A DNA stretch of 64,000 nt from Rhodobacterales bacterium HKCCE2091 (GTDB taxonomy: Bacteria; Pseudomonadota; Alphaproteobacteria; Rhodobacterales; Rhodobacteraceae), in contig WVSL01000008.1 of the NCBI GenBank assembly GCA_015689685.1, forward strand, positions 1 through 64,000, read 5' to 3'. Positions 60,215-64,000 of this stretch are shown here, piece after piece. The stretch's first letter is position 1. Every line of letters begins with the position of its first letter. The notes under the pieces were generated by a model that saw only the letters and a list, made by a program, of their open reading frames with translations, was not told the DNA's origin and made no database searches. Made by a program: the position numbers and the translations under genes.

Positions 60215-62167
60215 ATGAAACGGAGCCAGAAGGAAACCGAAGAAGAGGCGACGCAGGTCACCCGGCGCGGGCTGATCCTGGGCGGGCTGATGGGCACCAC
60301 CGCCGGGGTTCTGGCGCTGAGGATGCGCTATCTCCAGGTCGAGCGCGCAAGCGACTTCCGGATGCTGGCCGAGGACAACCGGATCAGCGACCGCCTGATC
60401 CCGCCCGACCGCGGACTGATCTTCGACCGACACGGCACGCTCCTGGCCGGGAACGAACAGAACTACCGGATCACGATGATCCGCGAGGACGTGGACGACG
60501 TCGACGCGGTGCTGCACCGGCTGTCGCAGATCGTGCTGCTCGATCCCGCGCGGCTGGCGCGCGTCCGCGACGAGATTATGAACACGCCGGCCTTCGTGCC
60601 CGTCACCATCGCCGACCGCCTGTCGTGGGAGGAACTCTCGGCCGTCGCCGTGAACGCGCCCGCCCTGCCCGGCATCACGCCGGAATTCGGCCTGTCGCGG
60701 GTCTACCCGCTTGGCCCCGACTTCGTGCATGTCGTCGGCTACGTCCGCGACGTGCCCGACAGCTACGCCGAACGCAGCGGCGACCCGGACCCCGTGTTGC
60801 GCATCCCCGATTTCCAGGTCGGCCTTCTGAACGTCGAGGAAGGGCTGGAACAGGCCCTTCGCGGCCGCGCCGGGATCAAGCGGGTCGAGGTCAACGCCCG
60901 CGGACGTGTCATGCGGGAACTCGACCGGACCGAGCCGACACCTGGGTCGGACCTGCAACTGACCATTGATGCGGGCCTCCAGAACTACACCGAGGCCCGG
61001 CTGAACGGCGAAAGCGCCGGTGCGGTCGTGATGGACTGCCGGTCGGGCGAGATACTGGCGCTGGCCTCGGCACCGTCCTTTGACCCCAACATCTTCGTCC
61101 GCCCGCTGTCGGCGGCGACCTATAACGGGCTCCTGAACGATCCCTACCGGCCGCTCGCCAACAAGGCGACGCAGGGCCTCTACCCGCCGGGATCGACCTA
61201 CAAGATGATCGTGGCGCTGGCGGCGCTGGAACAGGGGCTCGTGACGCCCGACGAGACCGTCTACTGCGGCGGCTATACCGAGCTCGGCAACCGGCGGTTC
61301 CACTGCTGGCGCCGCGGCGGGCATGGCCGCCTTTCGCTGGAACAGGCGCTGGAGCAAAGCTGCGACGTCTATTTCTACGACCTTGCCCAGCGGGTCGGGA
61401 TCGAGGCGATGTCGGCGATGGCGCGCCGGCTCGGCTGCGGCGTCCAGCACGACCTGCCGCTGTCGAGCGTGGCGGCTGGGCTCGCGCCGACGATGGCGTG
61501 GAAGCGCGCCAACCGCGGCGCCGACTGGCTCATCGGGGATACGCTGAACGCCTCTATTGGCCAGGGTTTCGTGCTCGCCTCGCCGCTGCAACTGGCGGTG
61601 ATGACGGCGCGCATCGCGTCGGGCCGCGCACTGGTGCCGCAGGTCGTCAAGACGGTGGACGGAATCGACCACATCACCGACGCCGCGCCGCCGCTCGACA
61701 TCGCGCGGGAACATCTCGACATCGTGCGGTCCGGCATGAACCGCGTCATCAACGCGGCGCGCGGAACGGCCCACGGCATCCGGGTCGAGAGCGAGGAGTA
61801 CCGCATGGCCGGCAAGTCCGGCACCAGCCAGGTCCGCAACATCACCGCCGCCGAACGCGCCGCCGGGGTGACCTCGAACGAGGACCTGCCCTGGGAACGC
61901 CGCGACCACGCGCTGTTCGTCGCCTTCGGCCCGGTGGCATCGCCGCGCTACGCCTGTTCCGTGGTGGTCGAACACGGCAGCGGCGGGTCCTCGGTCGCCG
62001 GCCCGATCGCGCGTGACCTCCTGCTCAGGGCGCAGGTGGGCGACGTGCCGCCGCTCACGCTCTACCCGTCGAGCCAGCGCCAGCGGATCGACGAGATGCA
62101 CGAGAACATGAACCTCCTGCCTCTGGCCCGCCCGGCCCCGTCCAGCGGGGGATCGAGCCAGGCATGA
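60215..62167 (+). CDS. mrdA: Penicillin-binding protein 2 (elongasome transpeptidase)
   Basis: The 650-residue class B PBP has one transmembrane helix near residue 30, the PBP dimerisation domain, and transpeptidase motifs: Ser-x-x-Lys in PPGSTYKMIVALAALEQG, S-x-D in EQSCDVYFYDLAQRVG and KSGTSQV. It cross-links wall peptidoglycan for cylinder growth. It starts 3 bp after mreD and overlaps rodA. Confidence 0.96.
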   Translation: MKRSQKETEEEATQVTRRGLILGGLMGTTAGVLALRMRYLQVERASDFRMLAEDNRISDRLIPPDRGLIFDRHGTLLAGNEQNYRITMIREDVDDVDAVLHRLSQIVLLDPARLARVRDEIMNTPAFVPVTIADRLSWEELSAVAVNAPALPGITPEFGLSRVYPLGPDFVHVVGYVRDVPDSYAERSGDPDPVLRIPDFQVGLLNVEEGLEQALRGRAGIKRVEVNARGRVMRELDRTEPTPGSDLQLTIDAGLQNYTEARLNGESAGAVVMDCRSGEILALASAPSFDPNIFVRPLSAATYNGLLNDPYRPLANKATQGLYPPGSTYKMIVALAALEQGLVTPDETVYCGGYTELGNRRFHCWRRGGHGRLSLEQALEQSCDVYFYDLAQRVGIEAMSAMARRLGCGVQHDLPLSSVAAGLAPTMAWKRANRGADWLIGDTLNASIGQGFVLASPLQLAVMTARIASGRALVPQVVKTVDGIDHITDAAPPLDIAREHLDIVRSGMNRVINAARGTAHGIRVESEEYRMAGKSGTSQVRNITAAERAAGVTSNEDLPWERRDHALFVAFGPVASPRYACSVVVEHGSGGSSVAGPIARDLLLRAQVGDVPPLTLYPSSQRQRIDEMHENMNLLPLARPAPSSGGSSQA

Positions 62168-63303
62168 GCTTTCTCGAGTACACGCTGAAGACCACGCCGA
62201 CGGGTCTGCGGAAGTTCCTCTATTTCAACTGGCCGCTCGTCGTGCTGGTCACGACCGTCGCGGCCTTCGGCTTCATGGTGCTCTATTCCGTCGCCGGCGG
62301 CTCGATGCGGCCGTGGGTGGAGCCGCAGCTCCAGCGCTTCATCCTCGGGATGGTGGCTATGTTCATCGTCGCACTGGTGCCGATCTGGTTCTGGCGCAAC
62401 GTCTCCGGCCTCGCCTACGCGGTCGCGCTCCTGCTCCTGCTCTACGTGGAGTTCTTCGGCTCCACCGGCGGCGGGGCGCAACGCTGGATCGACCTCGGCT
62501 TCATCCGGTTGCAACCCTCGGAGATGGCCAAGATCACGCTCGTGATGCTGCTTGCCGCCTACTACGACTGGCTGCCGCCGAGACGGCAGTCGCATCCTCT
62601 CTACGTGCTGGTGCCGGTGGTCCTGATCCTCGTGCCGGTCTACCTGACCCTGCGCCAGCCCGACCTCGGCACCGCGATCCTGATGATGCTTGGCGGTGGT
62701 GCGATCATGTTCCTCGCCGGGGTCCACTGGGCCTATTTCGCATCCGTGATCGGCCTCGGCGTGGGAACGGTCAGCGCGGTCTTCGCCTCGCGAGGGACCG
62801 AGTGGCAGCTGATCCGCGACTACCAGTTCCGCCGCATCGACATCTTCCTAGACCCTTCCGCCGAGCCGCTCGGGGACGGCTACCACATCACCCAGGCGCA
62901 GATCGCCCTCGGCGCCGGGGGGCTGACCGGGCGGGGCTACATGCAGGGCACGCAGAGCCAGCTCAACTACGTTCCCGAAAGCCACACGGACTTCATCTTC
63001 ACTACGTTGGCGGAAGAGTTCGGCTTCGTCGGCGGGGCGTCGCTCCTGCTGCTCTACATGCTCATCATCGCCTTCTGCGTGGCCACGGCGCTGCAGACCC
63101 GCGACCGCTATGCCTCGCTCGTGTCGCTCGGCGTGGCGGTGACGTTCTTCTTCTACTTCGCCGTGAACATGGCGATGGTGATGGGGCTCGCGCCGGTCGT
63201 CGGCGTGCCGCTTCCGCTGGTCAGCTACGGCGGCTCGGCGATGCTGGTGCTCCTGACCGCCTTCGGGCTCGTGCAATCCGCCCATATCCACCGGCCCCGC
63301 TGA
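62164..63303 (+). CDS. rodA: Peptidoglycan glycosyltransferase RodA
   Basis: The 379-residue SEDS protein has ten predicted helices, with the SEDS signatures LRQPDLGTAILMMLGG, ESHTDFIFTTLAEEFGFVGG (catalytic Asp-containing loop) and PLPLVSYGGSAML. It polymerises glycan strands together with PBP2. Its ATG overlaps the mrdA stop (ATGA). Confidence 0.96.
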   Translation: MSFLEYTLKTTPTGLRKFLYFNWPLVVLVTTVAAFGFMVLYSVAGGSMRPWVEPQLQRFILGMVAMFIVALVPIWFWRNVSGLAYAVALLLLLYVEFFGSTGGGAQRWIDLGFIRLQPSEMAKITLVMLLAAYYDWLPPRRQSHPLYVLVPVVLILVPVYLTLRQPDLGTAILMMLGGGAIMFLAGVHWAYFASVIGLGVGTVSAVFASRGTEWQLIRDYQFRRIDIFLDPSAEPLGDGYHITQAQIALGAGGLTGRGYMQGTQSQLNYVPESHTDFIFTTLAEEFGFVGGASLLLLYMLIIAFCVATALQTRDRYASLVSLGVAVTFFFYFAVNMAMVMGLAPVVGVPLPLVSYGGSAMLVLLTAFGLVQSAHIHRPR

Positions 63304-63307
63304 CCCC

Positions 63308-64000
63308 ATGACGAACGTTCTCTTCGCCGCCCGGCCGGAGCGCTGGCAAAGCTACGAAACGCCCCTGCGCGAGGCGCTGGCTGACGCCGGGCTTCCCGAC
63401 GCCGTCCTGTCGACCGAACTCGACCCCGAGGTGGTCGAATACATCGTCTATGCCCCGAATTCCGGGCTGACCGATTTCTCGGTCTTCCCGCGCCTCAAGG
63501 CGGTTCTGAACCTCTGGGCGGGCGTGGAGGACGTGGTCGGCAACGAGACACTGACCGTTCCGCTGGCCCGGATGGTGGATACCGGGCTGGAGGAAGGGAT
63601 GGTCGAATGGGTGACCGGCCACGTCCTGCGCCACCATCTCGGGATCGACGCCCACATCCACGGGCAGGACGCCGTCTGGCGGGCCGGCGTGGTGCCGCCG
63701 CTCGCGCGGGACCGCGTGGTCACCGTCCTCGGGCTCGGGGAACTCGGCACTGCCTGCGCGCGCGCGCTTGCGGCCCTGCGCTTCGATGTCCGCGGCTGGT
63801 CGCGGCGGCCGAAGGACGTGCCGGGCGTGGAGTGCCACGCGGGGCCGGACGGGTTGCGGGACGCGCTGACCGGCGCCGAGATCGTCGTGCTGCTGCTGCC
63901 GGACACACCGGCGACCCGGAACATCCTCGATGCCGGGGCGCTGCGGCTGCTGGCCCCCGGCGCTGTCGTCCTGAACCCCGGCCGCGGGCCGCTGATCGAC
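63308..64000 (+). CDS. D-2-hydroxyacid dehydrogenase, glyoxylate/hydroxypyruvate reductase A-like (3' end outside window)
   Basis: An open frame from ATG 63308 runs to the window end (231 residues so far) without a stop. It reads MTNVLFAARPERWQSYETPLREAL..., has the NAD loop VTVLGLGELGTACARAL and VVLLLPDTPATRNILDAGALRLLAPGAVVLNPGRGPLID. This fits GhrA-like reductases. It follows rodA by 4 bp, but may be a separate function. The catalytic Arg/Glu/His region lies past the window. Confidence 0.88.
   Translation, partial: MTNVLFAARPERWQSYETPLREALADAGLPDAVLSTELDPEVVEYIVYAPNSGLTDFSVFPRLKAVLNLWAGVEDVVGNETLTVPLARMVDTGLEEGMVEWVTGHVLRHHLGIDAHIHGQDAVWRAGVVPPLARDRVVTVLGLGELGTACARALAALRFDVRGWSRRPKDVPGVECHAGPDGLRDALTGAEIVVLLLPDTPATRNILDAGALRLLAPGAVVLNPGRGPLID

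Overview
The window is a high-GC, densely packed chromosomal segment that looks like an alphaproteobacterium of the order Rhodobacterales. Supporting signs are the class I lysyl-tRNA synthetase, the FeS-type photolyase, a PstA with a long N-terminal periplasmic domain, the pstSCAB-phoU-phoB order, the complex I NDUFS4-like subunit, perfect CtrA-type TTAA-N7-TTAA boxes and many small Rhodobacterales-type conserved proteins. No rRNA, CRISPR array, integrase or prophage was found. The only recognisable mobile-type gene is a REP-associated tyrosine transposase (RAYT) near 37.4-37.9 kb.

Layout. 0-10 kb: a membrane-anchor protein cut by the window edge, a YihY permease, a thiolase, tRNA-Arg(TCT), a GNAT and a glycosyltransferase, a complex I accessory subunit, uvrB, an acyltransferase sharing its stop tetranucleotide with uvrB, and a rhodanese. 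10-15.4 kb: tRNA-Ala(CGC), a secreted protein with a probable CTG start, then a tight operon for protocatechuate ring cleavage (pcaC-pcaH-pcaG, alpha/beta hydrolase, beta-keto acid cleavage enzyme) facing an MFS exporter. 15.7-23 kb: the phosphate regulon on the minus strand, headed by pstS under a three-repeat Pho box. 23-35 kb: small membrane proteins, trmL, a predicted outer-membrane protein and a large beta-helix spike-like protein (each with a perfect CtrA-type box nearby), CHAD, lysS, terB, dacB and nadD. 35-40.4 kb: ettA, RAYT, and a dispersed family of five tiny genes around cspA. 40.4-50 kb: secreted and lipoproteins, then the glycine cleavage operon (tandem glycine riboswitch, gcvT, gcvH, three small genes, gcvP), a gamma-glutamylcyclotransferase and a MATE exporter. 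50-64 kb: gltX, a zincin, wrbA, photolyase/cryptochrome, an SDR, a leucine-rich leader peptide before leuA, and the cell-shape operon mreBCD-mrdA-rodA followed by a hydroxyacid dehydrogenase cut by the window end.

The most unusual content is the family of five genes encoding 25-40 residue peptides at 38016-38111 (minus) and 39218-39334, 39827-39919, 40005-40127 and 40233-40310 (plus). Their N-terminal parts are unrelated (Arg/Pro-rich, Lys-rich, or a 14-glutamine run), but all end at the stop codon with the same tail, consensus [FYWV]-R-[FY]-[TD]-D-[WF]-A-x-[IL]. Three of the plus-strand members, and cspA among them, have Shine-Dalgarno sequences that can pair with a nearby upstream arm, and the arm sequences differ from gene to gene. 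I do not recognise this family. Other points of note are a leu attenuator-type leader peptide, a 16-residue peptide with its own terminator, a RAYT that carries and is followed by the same palindrome core, and a pca operon that carries a BKACE enzyme in place of the usual lower-pathway genes.
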